From Desulfobacterales bacterium (GTDB lineage Bacteria > Desulfobacterota > Desulfobacteria > Desulfobacterales > JAFDCJ01), in NCBI GenBank assembly GCA_029939875.1, contig JAOZSC010000115.1:1-7581 (forward strand): a stretch of 7,581 bases of DNA, in the 5' to 3' direction. Shown here one piece after another: positions 1 to 6,399 of the stretch. Position 1 is the stretch's first letter. Each line of letters begins with the position of its first letter. Below the pieces are notes generated by a model, which did no database searches, had not been told where the DNA came from, and saw nothing but the letters and a program-made list of their open reading frames with translations. Made by a program: the position numbers and the translations under genes.

Positions 1-208
1 ATTTGTGGCCGCCATTCTGGGAGGCCGGGGATCGGTCGTGGGCGCCACCCTGGCCGGTTTTTTGCTGGGGTTTATCGAGATGTTTGTGCCCATGATTTTC
101 CCTTCGACCCTGCGCGATTTTATTGCCTACACAATTGTTTTGTTGATCCTGGTTTTCAGACCCCATGGATTTTTCGGGGAGGCATACAGTGCACGGTTGA
201 GACTGTAA
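1..208 (+). CDS. livH: Branched-chain amino acid ABC transporter permease LivH, C-terminal fragment
   Basis: This is the last 68 residues of an inner-membrane permease. The reading frame is open from base 2, so the gene begins upstream of the window. The GTG at base 5 is an internal valine codon rather than a start. The visible part contains the GGRGSVVGA glycine-rich motif that corresponds to GG-GSI-GA in LivH/LivM permeases, then a hydrophobic helix (AGFLLGFIEMFVPMIF), and a final helix ending LVFRPHGFFGE, the characteristic RP-G-FG terminus of LivH proteins. In the family, LivH pairs with LivM to form the transmembrane channel for leucine, isoleucine and valine, energised by LivG and LivF. 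It is followed 10 nt later by livM in the same orientation, which supports the name. The family call is firm. The LivH rather than LivM label rests on gene order and the short C-terminus. Confidence 0.9.
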   Translation, partial: FVAAILGGRGSVVGATLAGFLLGFIEMFVPMIFPSTLRDFIAYTIVLLILVFRPHGFFGEAYSARLRL

Positions 209-218
209 AGGACGTTAA

Positions 219-1517
219 ATGGAAGCAACAAGTGATAAATTGTCAATTGACAGGAGACAGCTGTTGAGCGGGTTGCGGGTTGCGGCTTCCCGGGTTCCGC
301 TGTTGGCCTGGTTTCTGGGTGCCCTGGCGGCTGTAACACTGGAGCAGTTTGTCGGCAACCCCCTGGCCTGGGGGATTGGACTTCCCAAGGTGCCGGTGCT
401 TTTCGGCTTTGTCATCATGCTGAAAAAACCGCTCTTGATTCCCAGTATCGCCCTTTACATCATGCTGATTTATCTTCTACCAGTTGCCGTCGTTGCCCGG
501 CTGAGCACTGCGGCCATGAACCGCCTGGCGGCCAAGCTGCTCGACTATAAAATGTTCCTGTCCGTTATTTTGCACCTGCTGCTGTTTTACGCTGTTCTTC
601 ACATCTGGGCGGAGATGAGCGACTACCGGGTGCTGGTGCTCAAATTAATGCTTATCGCCGTGATGCTGACCTTGAGCTTAAATATTATCAACGGGTACAT
701 GGGCGAGTTTTCATGTTCGCACCCGGGATTTATGGCCCTGGGCGCTTACGGTGCCTCGGTATTTACCGTCTGGCTGTTTACCGATGATCGGCTTTTCGGG
801 GCCGCTCTGCTGCCGCCGGCCATGGGGCCTTTCTTTTTCCCGATTGCCTTGCTGATAGGGGGACTGGTGGCTGCCGTGGGCGCGCTGGCGGTCGCCATTC
901 CGTCGTTTCGAACCCGGGGCGACTACCTGGCGATTATCTCCCTGGCGTTCATGTTTATCGTCAAGAGTCTGATTGAGAACCTGGAGGTCGTGGGCGGCCC
1001 CCGCGGACTGGGCAGCCAGCCGGACTGGGCCAACCTGCCCGTGGTGTTCGCCACCACCGTGATCTGTATTTGGATTATCAACAATTTTGTGCGTTCCACC
1101 ATGGGAAAAGCCCTCAACGCGGTGCGGGACAATGAGATGGCCGCCGACGCCATGACCGTCGATACCCGAAAGACCAAGATCCTGGCGTTTTTGTTCGGCG
1201 CTTTCTGGGCCGGTGTTGCCGGGGGGCTTTTCGCCCACGTTCTGCGTTATGTTAATCCGGGTACTTTCGGCATCCAGAAGCTGGCCGAATTGCTGGCCAT
1301 GGTCTATTTCGGGGGGCTGAACTCGGTGTATGGATCCATTGTGGGTGCCTGCGGCATCAGCCTGCTGGGCGAAGCCCTGCGGCCGCTGGAACTCTACAAG
1401 TGGATCATCATCCCGCTGCTGCTCATTCTGGTAATGATTTTTCGCCCCACGGGGCTGATTGCCTTCAAAGAATTCGATGTCAAGAAACTGATTCAGCCGA
1501 AAAAGATGGCAGACTAA
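219..1517 (+). CDS. livM: Branched-chain amino acid ABC transporter permease LivM, with extended N-terminus
   Basis: A 432-residue polytopic inner-membrane permease that partners LivH in the channel of the branched-chain amino acid importer. The conserved BPD_transp_2 core begins near residue 135. Around 153-180 is SLNIINGYMGEFSCSHPGFM followed by ALGAYGAS, the LivM equivalent of LN-GY-GQ-S-GH--F--IGAY. RGDYLAIISLAF (233-244) and RSTMGKALNAVRDNEMAADA (292-311) match the family's cytoplasmic coupling region that contacts the ATPases. It ends with MIFRPTGL (406-413). Before the core lie about 130 extra residues with hydrophobic stretches near 28-46, 57-68, 72-93 and 113-130. Many LivM proteins are only about 290-330 residues, although the E. 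coli protein is also long (about 425). The ATG start is supported by AAGGA at 208-212, 6 nt upstream, which overlaps the livH stop. The 10-nt gaps on both sides indicate a single operon. Confidence 0.93.
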   Translation: MEATSDKLSIDRRQLLSGLRVAASRVPLLAWFLGALAAVTLEQFVGNPLAWGIGLPKVPVLFGFVIMLKKPLLIPSIALYIMLIYLLPVAVVARLSTAAMNRLAAKLLDYKMFLSVILHLLLFYAVLHIWAEMSDYRVLVLKLMLIAVMLTLSLNIINGYMGEFSCSHPGFMALGAYGASVFTVWLFTDDRLFGAALLPPAMGPFFFPIALLIGGLVAAVGALAVAIPSFRTRGDYLAIISLAFMFIVKSLIENLEVVGGPRGLGSQPDWANLPVVFATTVICIWIINNFVRSTMGKALNAVRDNEMAADAMTVDTRKTKILAFLFGAFWAGVAGGLFAHVLRYVNPGTFGIQKLAELLAMVYFGGLNSVYGSIVGACGISLLGEALRPLELYKWIIIPLLLILVMIFRPTGLIAFKEFDVKKLIQPKKMAD

Positions 1518-1527
1518 GGGGTAATGC

Positions 1528-2298
1528 ATGTCTTTGCTGCAAATCGAAAAAATGACCCATTACTTCGGTGGCTTGAGGGCTGTTCATAACTATGAGCTTG
1601 CCATTGAGCCCGGCCAGGTCCGGGGGCTGATCGGCCCCAACGGGGCCGGCAAAACCACCATTTTCAACCTTATCACCGGCATTTATCAGCCCACGGAAGG
1701 AAAAATCCTGCTGGATGGCACCGAGTTAAACGGCCGTTCGCCCCATGTGATCGCTTCGTTGGGAATTGGGCGCACCTTCCAGAATATGTTGCTGTGGCGC
1801 CACATGACGGTGCTCGAACACGTCAAGATGGCGCGCTATTCCAAGCTGACCTACGGGCTGGCGGGGGCTTTTTTCGGCACCGCCCGCCGGCATCAGCAGG
1901 AAGCCGAGAGCGAGCAAATCGCCTTTCGCCTGTTAAAAATGCTGGGTGTCGAGCAATTTGCCGACCAGATTGTTTTAAACCTTTCGTACGGCGCTCAGCG
2001 ACGGGTGGAGATGGCCCGGGCGCTGGCAATGGAACCCAAGGTCCTGTTTCTGGACGAACCCACAGCCGGAATGAACCCTGAAGAGCTTTTGCAAATGATG
2101 GACATCATCCGGCAGATTCACGGGGAGCTGGGCATGGCCATTTTTCTCATTGAACACCGCATGCGGGTAGTCATGGAGCTTTGCCAGAAAATTCAGACTC
2201 TGGTTTTTGGCGAGGTGATTGCGGAGGGCACACCGGAAGAAATTCAAAACAACCCCAAAGTGATCGATGCGTATTTGGGCAAGGAGATTGTGGAATAA
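1528..2298 (+). CDS. livG: Branched-chain amino acid ABC transporter ATP-binding protein LivG
   Basis: A 256-residue cytoplasmic ATPase subunit of the importer, close to the usual LivG length. All nucleotide-binding motifs are present in order: Walker A GPNGAGKT (36-43), Q-loop TFQN (83-86, Q85), signature LSYGAQRR (152-159), Walker B VLFLDE (172-177) with catalytic E177, D-loop-equivalent AGMNP (180-184), and the H-switch IEHRM with H210. The C-terminal segment GEVIAEGTPEEI, then a PKVIDAYLG ending, is the typical LivG tail (BCA_ABC_TP_C). The signature has Ala where many LivG proteins read LSYGQQRR. This is a mild variant, and the essential Ser and Gly are kept. The ATG at 1528 follows AAGGGG (1516-1521), which overlaps the livM stop. 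The stop codon overlaps the livF start by one base, so the two ATPases are probably translationally coupled. The order livH-livM-livG-livF separates it from LivF. Confidence 0.95.
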   Translation: MSLLQIEKMTHYFGGLRAVHNYELAIEPGQVRGLIGPNGAGKTTIFNLITGIYQPTEGKILLDGTELNGRSPHVIASLGIGRTFQNMLLWRHMTVLEHVKMARYSKLTYGLAGAFFGTARRHQQEAESEQIAFRLLKMLGVEQFADQIVLNLSYGAQRRVEMARALAMEPKVLFLDEPTAGMNPEELLQMMDIIRQIHGELGMAIFLIEHRMRVVMELCQKIQTLVFGEVIAEGTPEEIQNNPKVIDAYLGKEIVE

Positions 2299-2300
2299 TG
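2281..2300 (+). promoter_or_regulatory. livF ribosome binding site and livG/livF stop-start overlap
   Basis: AAGGAG (2281-2286) lies 11 nt before the livF ATG, which shares its A with the livG TAA stop (TAATG, 2296-2300). This decides the livF start and suggests translational coupling between the two ATPase genes. Confidence 0.75.
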
Positions 2301-3011
2301 CTACTGGCCGTCAATGAATTACGCGTATCCTACGGCAACATTAAAGCCCTGCACGGACTTGATTTTCAAATCGATGAAGGCGAAATTGTTTGCATTATCG
2401 GAGCCAACGGGGCCGGCAAGAGCACTACGCTAAAAGCCATCTCCCGGATGGTGCCTGTTGAGGCCGGCTCGAAAATGACTTTCCAGGGCAAGGACCTGCT
2501 GAAATATCAACCGGACAAGGTCGTCAGCAAACTGGGAATTTCCCATGTGCCCGAGGGCCGGCGTTTATTTGAAAATCTAACGGTGACCGAAAATCTCATG
2601 CTGGCCACTTTTGCCCGGAGGGACCGGGAGCAGATCCAGAAGGACATCAGTCGCGTGTTTTCCATCTTTTCCCGCCTGGAAGAACGCCAGACCCAGAAAT
2701 CCGGCACCCTCAGCGGGGGTGAGCAGCAGATGCTGGCCGTCGGTCGTGCTTACATGAGCGGGCGCAAGGTCATGCTGCTGGATGAACCTTCCATGGGGCT
2801 GGCACCCCTGTTGATGATGAGTATGTTCGAGGCCTTAAAGGAAATCAATTCTGAAGGGACCACCATTTTGCTGGTGGAGCAAAATGCCCGCCTGGCCCTG
2901 AAATTTGCCAGCCGGGGCTACGTGCTGGAAAATGGCCACATCGTCCTCGAAGGCCCTTCCAACGAGCTGCTCGAAAATCCAGATGTCAAAAAAGCTTACC
3001 TGGGCGGCTAA
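2298..3011 (+). CDS. livF: Branched-chain amino acid ABC transporter ATP-binding protein LivF
   Basis: A 237-residue cytoplasmic ATPase that forms a heterodimer with LivG. Motifs are Walker A GANGAGKS (35-42), the LivF-type Q-loop region HVPEGRRLF (83-91), signature LSGGEQQ (138-144), Walker B VMLLDE (158-163) with catalytic E163, then PSMGLAP. At the H-switch position it reads VEQNA (193-197), with Gln in place of His. That is the normal LivF pattern and does not indicate decay, since LivG supplies the His. The C-terminus GYVLENGHIVLEG is also typical. I chose the ATG at 2298 (overlapping TAATG with livG) over an in-frame ATG at 2181. The latter would add 39 residues that overlap livG and have no family resemblance. 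AAGGAG at 2281-2286 is a suitable ribosome binding site. It is the last gene of the liv operon; the next gene is convergent. Confidence 0.95.
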   Translation: MLLAVNELRVSYGNIKALHGLDFQIDEGEIVCIIGANGAGKSTTLKAISRMVPVEAGSKMTFQGKDLLKYQPDKVVSKLGISHVPEGRRLFENLTVTENLMLATFARRDREQIQKDISRVFSIFSRLEERQTQKSGTLSGGEQQMLAVGRAYMSGRKVMLLDEPSMGLAPLLMMSMFEALKEINSEGTTILLVEQNARLALKFASRGYVLENGHIVLEGPSNELLENPDVKKAYLGG

Positions 3012-3029
3012 GTGCCTAAAATTAAAGAT

Positions 3030-3105
3030 GAACGTTCGACATCAACCCTGATGAAAGGACGAACATCGAACGTTGAATGGGGAAAAATGATGAGTACCGA
3101 ATATC
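3030..3105 (+). repeat. GAA-phased heptamer repeat downstream of livF
   Basis: GAA triplets recur at 3053, 3061, 3068, 3075 and 3082, giving steps of 8, 7, 7 and 7 nt (units GAACATC, GAACGTT, GAATGGG, GAAAAAT). A further unit GAATATC starts at 3099 and an isolated GAACGTT at 3030. The units are degenerate but the phase is clear, and the run lies entirely outside genes. I infer a dispersed intergenic repeat family, because similar units occur at the right edge of the window. Its function is unknown. Confidence 0.55.
3031..3074. repeat. 9-bp perfect inverted repeat in the liv/RND convergent junction
   Basis: AACGTTCGA (3031-3039) is the exact reverse complement of TCGAACGTT (3066-3074), with a 26-nt spacer. 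It starts 19 nt after the livF stop. A hairpin here could help mRNA 3'-end formation or stability, but no T-tract follows on either strand, so it is not a standard intrinsic terminator. The arms are made of the same GAAC-type units as the surrounding repeat. Confidence 0.5.
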
Positions 3106-3209
3106 CAGCGTTCACCTCGCCATAGGCAGGCAGTCGAATAAAAAAATCGTCAAATTTGAGTAGTGTATTTTCAAAATTTCGTTTGCTCGCCTGCAGTCAG
3201 AGCTTTATT

Positions 3210-5729
3210 TTACCCTTCCTGCATACCTTCCCGGCCAAAAGGCTTAAAGATGATCAGCAGTTGCGGCAGCAGCGTCAGGGCGGCAATCAGGGCGATGAAC
3301 ATCGCCAGGCCCGTCAACAGCCCGAAGTAAATCGTGGGAATGAAATTCGACAGGGCCAGGATGGAAAAACCGGTGATAATTGTCAGTGATGTATAATACA
3401 GGGCGTAACCAATGCTTTCGTGACAGCGATGAACGGTTTGGATGTAATTTCGCCCAACTGCAAACTCATATTTGAATCTGTATATATAGTGAATGGTGTT
3501 GTCAACCGCAATACCGATACTGATGGCCGCAATGGTGATCGTCATCATGTCAAGGGGAATTTTCATCCAGCCCATGAAACCGAGCACGGCTCCAATGGCA
3601 AGCAGGTTGGGTACTATGGCGATCAGGGCCAGTTTTAAAGACCTGAACAGGATCAGAAACATCCCCATTAGCGCCAGCACGACGACCCCCAACGTCAGGA
3701 TTTGCGAGTCGAACAAGCTTTGCAGCATGTTGTTGTACAGTACCATCAGCCCGGCTAAATGGACATGTTCTTTTTTTAAACCGATCTTAGAGATCAGGTC
3801 GTGCCGGATTTTTTTCAATAACAGGTCGCGTTTTAAAGATTTTTCGGAATCCTTAATGCGGATGGAAAAACGCAATTGATTGTTTGCGACGGACACATAG
3901 GGTTTTAACAGCATGGCCTTAAATCTGGTGGGCAGTTCGCTGTAAAGCAGGGCCAGTTGAAAATTGTTTAACGGCCGGTTATGGTTTAATTTTTCAGCGA
4001 TTTTGAGCATCGTTGCCAGGGATATGACTTTGCCGGTTTCCGGCAGGCTGTCGAGATAATCGTGGATTTTTGTAACCTGCTCCATTTTATGGGCCGTAAA
4101 CCAGTATTTGTCCTTATCAGCTGTTTGTTCGAATTCATCAAATTCGTCGAATTCATCGCCGCCTTGCCTGTCATTTTCAGCGACGCCCACGGGGGCAGAG
4201 GGTTCAGGCGCATCCATTTCAACAATGACATCCAGCGGGGTGGTGCCACCCAGCTTCTGGTCAATGACTTTCATTCCCCGGTGAATTTCGGTGGTGGCCT
4301 TAAAATAGTCAATGAAACTGTTTTCAACGACCAGTTTCGAAATCCCAATTGCGCTGAGCACAAAGACAATCGCACTTATAACCACGATCATGGTGCCATG
4401 GGCTTCAGTAAAACCGGCTAGAAATGATGTCAATGAATAGCGTGATTTTCGTCTGAGCGGCGGCGTTTTTTTGGTCAGCAGCATCAGCCAGGCAGGGAAA
4501 AGTAGAAACGTTACGGCCAGGGAAACAATAATACCGGCAATCATCATCCATCCAAAGGCTTTGACAGGCTGAATATCACAGAGCAGCAACGAGCCAAAGC
4601 CGGCGATGGTCGTCAGGGCGGCATACAAGCAGGGGGTTGCCATCTGGTGAACGGTGTCGAGGATCAGTTTGCTCCGATCAGCATCCGGATTGCTTACCGA
4701 AAGATCCCGGTAGCGTACGATGAGGTGGATTGTAACCGCCATGGTAATGATGAGCTGCAGGGAAATGAAGTTGGACGATACTACCGTTACCGGCCAGTTG
4801 AACATGGCCAGCAGTCCCATCATGGAGATGGCGGAAAATGCGCAGCAGACCACCGGCAGAAAGACCCAGCGTTTATTTTTAAAAATGATACGTAAAGTGA
4901 CAACCAGAAAGAGCAGCACCCCGATTCCGAAAACCTGAAGGTCATTTTTAATAAAGCGGATCAGATCGTCTGCGATCATGGTGATGCCGCCGAGAAAAAG
5001 TTCGGCCTCCCCGCGATGACGATCCATGGTCTCGCGGATTTTTGCAATCGCCTGGTGTCGGATCTTTTTGCGCTCGTCTTTAAGTTTGGAAAGCTGTGCG
5101 GTGACTTTCCGGAATTCGGCAATTTCCGGCACCGTAAAGCGGTCGGTGGTTTGTTTTTCCTGCAATTGGTCCCGCCGGATCCTGACGCGTTCATAGGCAG
5201 CATTGGTTCGGAATTTAATCTGCAGCGCGGTGACGGTCAGGTCCGGGCTGACCAGCAGGTTCCTATAAAAGGGGCTGGTTTTGAACTCCATGCGGGCGAG
5301 TTTCCGGTCTACGGTCGGCGATTGGAGGGTTTGAATGTGGGCCGCCAGTTGTTTGAGCGGTACCGGCGGACTTTCAAGCAGGGGAACATCCAGAATCGAC
5401 ACGACCGATGACACATTCGGGATCTGTTTTAATTCATCTTGCAGCCGCGATAGATCGGTCAGTGTTTTATCTGAAAACAGATCGCTTTTGGGAGCATAGG
5501 TCATCAGTAAATAATCATAGCCCCCATAGCGGTTCTTGACCATTCGTGAGTATTGCAAGTCTTGGTCCGTTTTAAGAAGCAGCGTTTCTGCCGACGCATC
5601 CAGCTTGAAATCCTTGGCCCTGTAACCGAGAAAGGCACATACTGCCAAAAGGCAAAGTATCACCAGTGCCGGTCGCTCGAGCATGAGGCGGTCGTAAAAC
5701 CGTGTAAGCTGAAAGTGGGGTTTGGCCAT
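3210..5729 (-). CDS. RND/MMPL superfamily exporter (HpnN-like), probable lipid or hydrophobe transporter
   Basis: An 839-residue inner-membrane protein with the duplicated RND/MMPL layout. TM1 is near 21-38, with a large periplasmic loop (39-262), then TM2-TM6 (about 265-417). The second half repeats this: TM7 about 445-465, loop 466-670, and TM8-TM12 about 674-828. TM10 carries GIAVDNTIHYIYRF (739-752), the family's GI-VD--IH---R- motif, with D743 as the likely proton-relay residue. The matching stretch in the first half (MAVTIHLIVRY, 330-340) has Ala331 instead. Residues 205-240 of loop 1 are strongly charged and probably helical or coiled-coil. Loop 2 holds an acidic triple DEF repeat (525-533). 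It follows the MlaC-like gene by 76 nt in the same orientation. MlaC-family plus RND is the HpnM-HpnN arrangement, so lipid export to the outer membrane is a reasonable inference, but the substrate is not shown. The start has only a weak purine stretch upstream. Family call firm, substrate unknown. Confidence 0.88.
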   Translation of the reverse strand: MAKPHFQLTRFYDRLMLERPALVILCLLAVCAFLGYRAKDFKLDASAETLLLKTDQDLQYSRMVKNRYGGYDYLLMTYAPKSDLFSDKTLTDLSRLQDELKQIPNVSSVVSILDVPLLESPPVPLKQLAAHIQTLQSPTVDRKLARMEFKTSPFYRNLLVSPDLTVTALQIKFRTNAAYERVRIRRDQLQEKQTTDRFTVPEIAEFRKVTAQLSKLKDERKKIRHQAIAKIRETMDRHRGEAELFLGGITMIADDLIRFIKNDLQVFGIGVLLFLVVTLRIIFKNKRWVFLPVVCCAFSAISMMGLLAMFNWPVTVVSSNFISLQLIITMAVTIHLIVRYRDLSVSNPDADRSKLILDTVHQMATPCLYAALTTIAGFGSLLLCDIQPVKAFGWMMIAGIIVSLAVTFLLFPAWLMLLTKKTPPLRRKSRYSLTSFLAGFTEAHGTMIVVISAIVFVLSAIGISKLVVENSFIDYFKATTEIHRGMKVIDQKLGGTTPLDVIVEMDAPEPSAPVGVAENDRQGGDEFDEFDEFEQTADKDKYWFTAHKMEQVTKIHDYLDSLPETGKVISLATMLKIAEKLNHNRPLNNFQLALLYSELPTRFKAMLLKPYVSVANNQLRFSIRIKDSEKSLKRDLLLKKIRHDLISKIGLKKEHVHLAGLMVLYNNMLQSLFDSQILTLGVVVLALMGMFLILFRSLKLALIAIVPNLLAIGAVLGFMGWMKIPLDMMTITIAAISIGIAVDNTIHYIYRFKYEFAVGRNYIQTVHRCHESIGYALYYTSLTIITGFSILALSNFIPTIYFGLLTGLAMFIALIAALTLLPQLLIIFKPFGREGMQEG
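4131..4157 (-). repeat. Three 9-bp tandem repeats encoding (Asp-Glu-Phe)x3 inside the RND gene
   Basis: Three consecutive 9-bp units, GAATTCATC, AAATTCGTC and GAATTCATC on the + strand, encode DEF-DEF-DEF at residues 525-533 of the exporter. They lie in the second periplasmic loop within a polar, acidic, low-complexity segment. The units are in frame, so changes in copy number would keep the protein intact. Confidence 0.85.
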
Positions 5730-5805
5730 GAATTATTAAATTGGTCTTTTTTTAAGTTCGGGCCAGCCGGGTTTCCAATGGGTTTTTTTACAAAGAAGCG
5801 ATAGT

Positions 5806-6387
5806 TTATTGATCAGCCGGCTTTTCTAGTTTCTGCAAAAGGTTGTCAATCGTTCCATTTTCAAGGATTTCACTGAACTGCGATCGGTAGCTGCGGATTA
5901 TGCTGACGCCCTGAATTTCTATGTCGTAGATCTTCCAGGTGTCACCGGATTTATATAACTTGTACAGCATGGAGATTTTTTTGTCTTTTGAGGCCAGAAA
6001 GGTCGGAATATGAATTTTCTTTTTGACCTGAACAGCCGGCTCATAAAAAACCTTCTCATCGGTATAACGGGTTAGATTGCCGAGATAGGCTGTTTGCATC
6101 CGTTTAACAAAAAGCTGGGTAAACGTTTCTTTTTGCTCTTTGGTCAGCCCGGGCCAGTGCTTTTTCCCCAGGGTCAGCCGGGCCATTAACGGGAAGTCGA
6201 ACAGCGGCGTAGTGATCTCAATCACCTCGCGGTTTTTAGCCTCCGCTGCCAGGTCCTGTTTTTGCAAAACCGCAAAAACGGCGTCAAGTTTGTTTTTTAA
6301 CAATTCCCGGGCAACTGTTTTATCATCTGCCGTGGCGGTTGTGCATAAAATCAGCAAACTCAAAACAGCATATAGCAGTTTTCTCAT
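5806..6387 (-). CDS. MlaC/Ttg2D-family periplasmic protein, putative phospholipid or lipid carrier (HpnM-like)
   Basis: A 193-residue secreted protein. Residues 1-20 form a signal peptide (MRKLLYAV, a hydrophobic core, then a TATA|DD cleavage site). Cys15 is preceded by Leu rather than Gly/Ala/Ser, so there is no lipobox. The mature part matches the Tol_Tol_Ttg2/MlaC fold family (PF05494) in order: FDFPLMARLTLGKKHWPGLT (63-82), KEQKETFTQLFVKRMQTAY (83-101), WKIYDIEIQGVSIIRSYRSQ (151-170), and FSEILENGTIDNLLQKL (171-187). MlaC proteins carry phospholipid across the periplasm. HpnM, a relative, works with the RND protein HpnN. Here the next gene is an RND exporter, and no MlaD/E/F is visible. 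The start is strong: AGGAG lies 5 nt upstream and overlaps the stop of the DUF4340 gene, which indicates cotranscription. The family is well supported. The MlaC versus HpnM distinction, and the cargo, are not settled by the sequence. Confidence 0.9.
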   Translation of the reverse strand: MRKLLYAVLSLLILCTTATADDKTVARELLKNKLDAVFAVLQKQDLAAEAKNREVIEITTPLFDFPLMARLTLGKKHWPGLTKEQKETFTQLFVKRMQTAYLGNLTRYTDEKVFYEPAVQVKKKIHIPTFLASKDKKISMLYKLYKSGDTWKIYDIEIQGVSIIRSYRSQFSEILENGTIDNLLQKLEKPADQ

Positions 6388-6392
6388 ACCGG

Positions 6393-6399
6393 CTCCTCA
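6393..6399 (-). promoter_or_regulatory. Ribosome binding site of the MlaC-like gene
   Basis: TGAGGAG on the - strand combines the DUF4340 stop codon (6397-6399) with a strong Shine-Dalgarno sequence, 5 nt before the MlaC-like ATG. It fixes that start and ties the two genes into one transcript. Confidence 0.75.

Noticed and set aside
711..1529. Long open frame of 272 codons on the - strand, antisense to livM
   Set aside because: It lies wholly opposite a well-supported permease gene. Its translation is Gly/His/Gln/Arg-rich with no recognisable family or hydrophobic core, as expected for the shadow of a GC-rich coding strand.
2181..2297. 39-residue N-terminal extension of LivF from an upstream in-frame ATG
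   Set aside because: The extension overlaps livG in another frame, shows no resemblance to LivF, and the ATG at 2298 has a ribosome binding site and gives the normal family length.
3030..3105. CRISPR array
   Set aside because: The repeating unit is 7-8 nt and degenerate; there are no 23-40 nt repeats or unique spacers.
3150..3180. TCAAATTTGA palindrome followed by TCAAAATTTC, considered as a terminator for either operon
   Set aside because: The stem is short and AT-only, with no usable loop and no T-tract in the right place.
4062..4421. 119-codon + strand open frame inside the RND gene, with neighbours at 3420-3879 and 5016-5411
   Set aside because: All lie antisense to the 839-residue exporter, which shows clear family motifs throughout. 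None has a recognisable domain or good ribosome binding site.
5730..5805. Attenuator or separate promoter between the MlaC-like and RND genes
   Set aside because: The 76-nt gap has runs of A/T and some GC-rich bases, but I found no stable hairpin or clear -35/-10 pair.
5806..6387. Lipoprotein signal on the MlaC-like protein (Cys15)
   Set aside because: The residue before Cys15 is Leu, which does not fit a lipobox, and a standard signal peptidase I site follows at residue 20.
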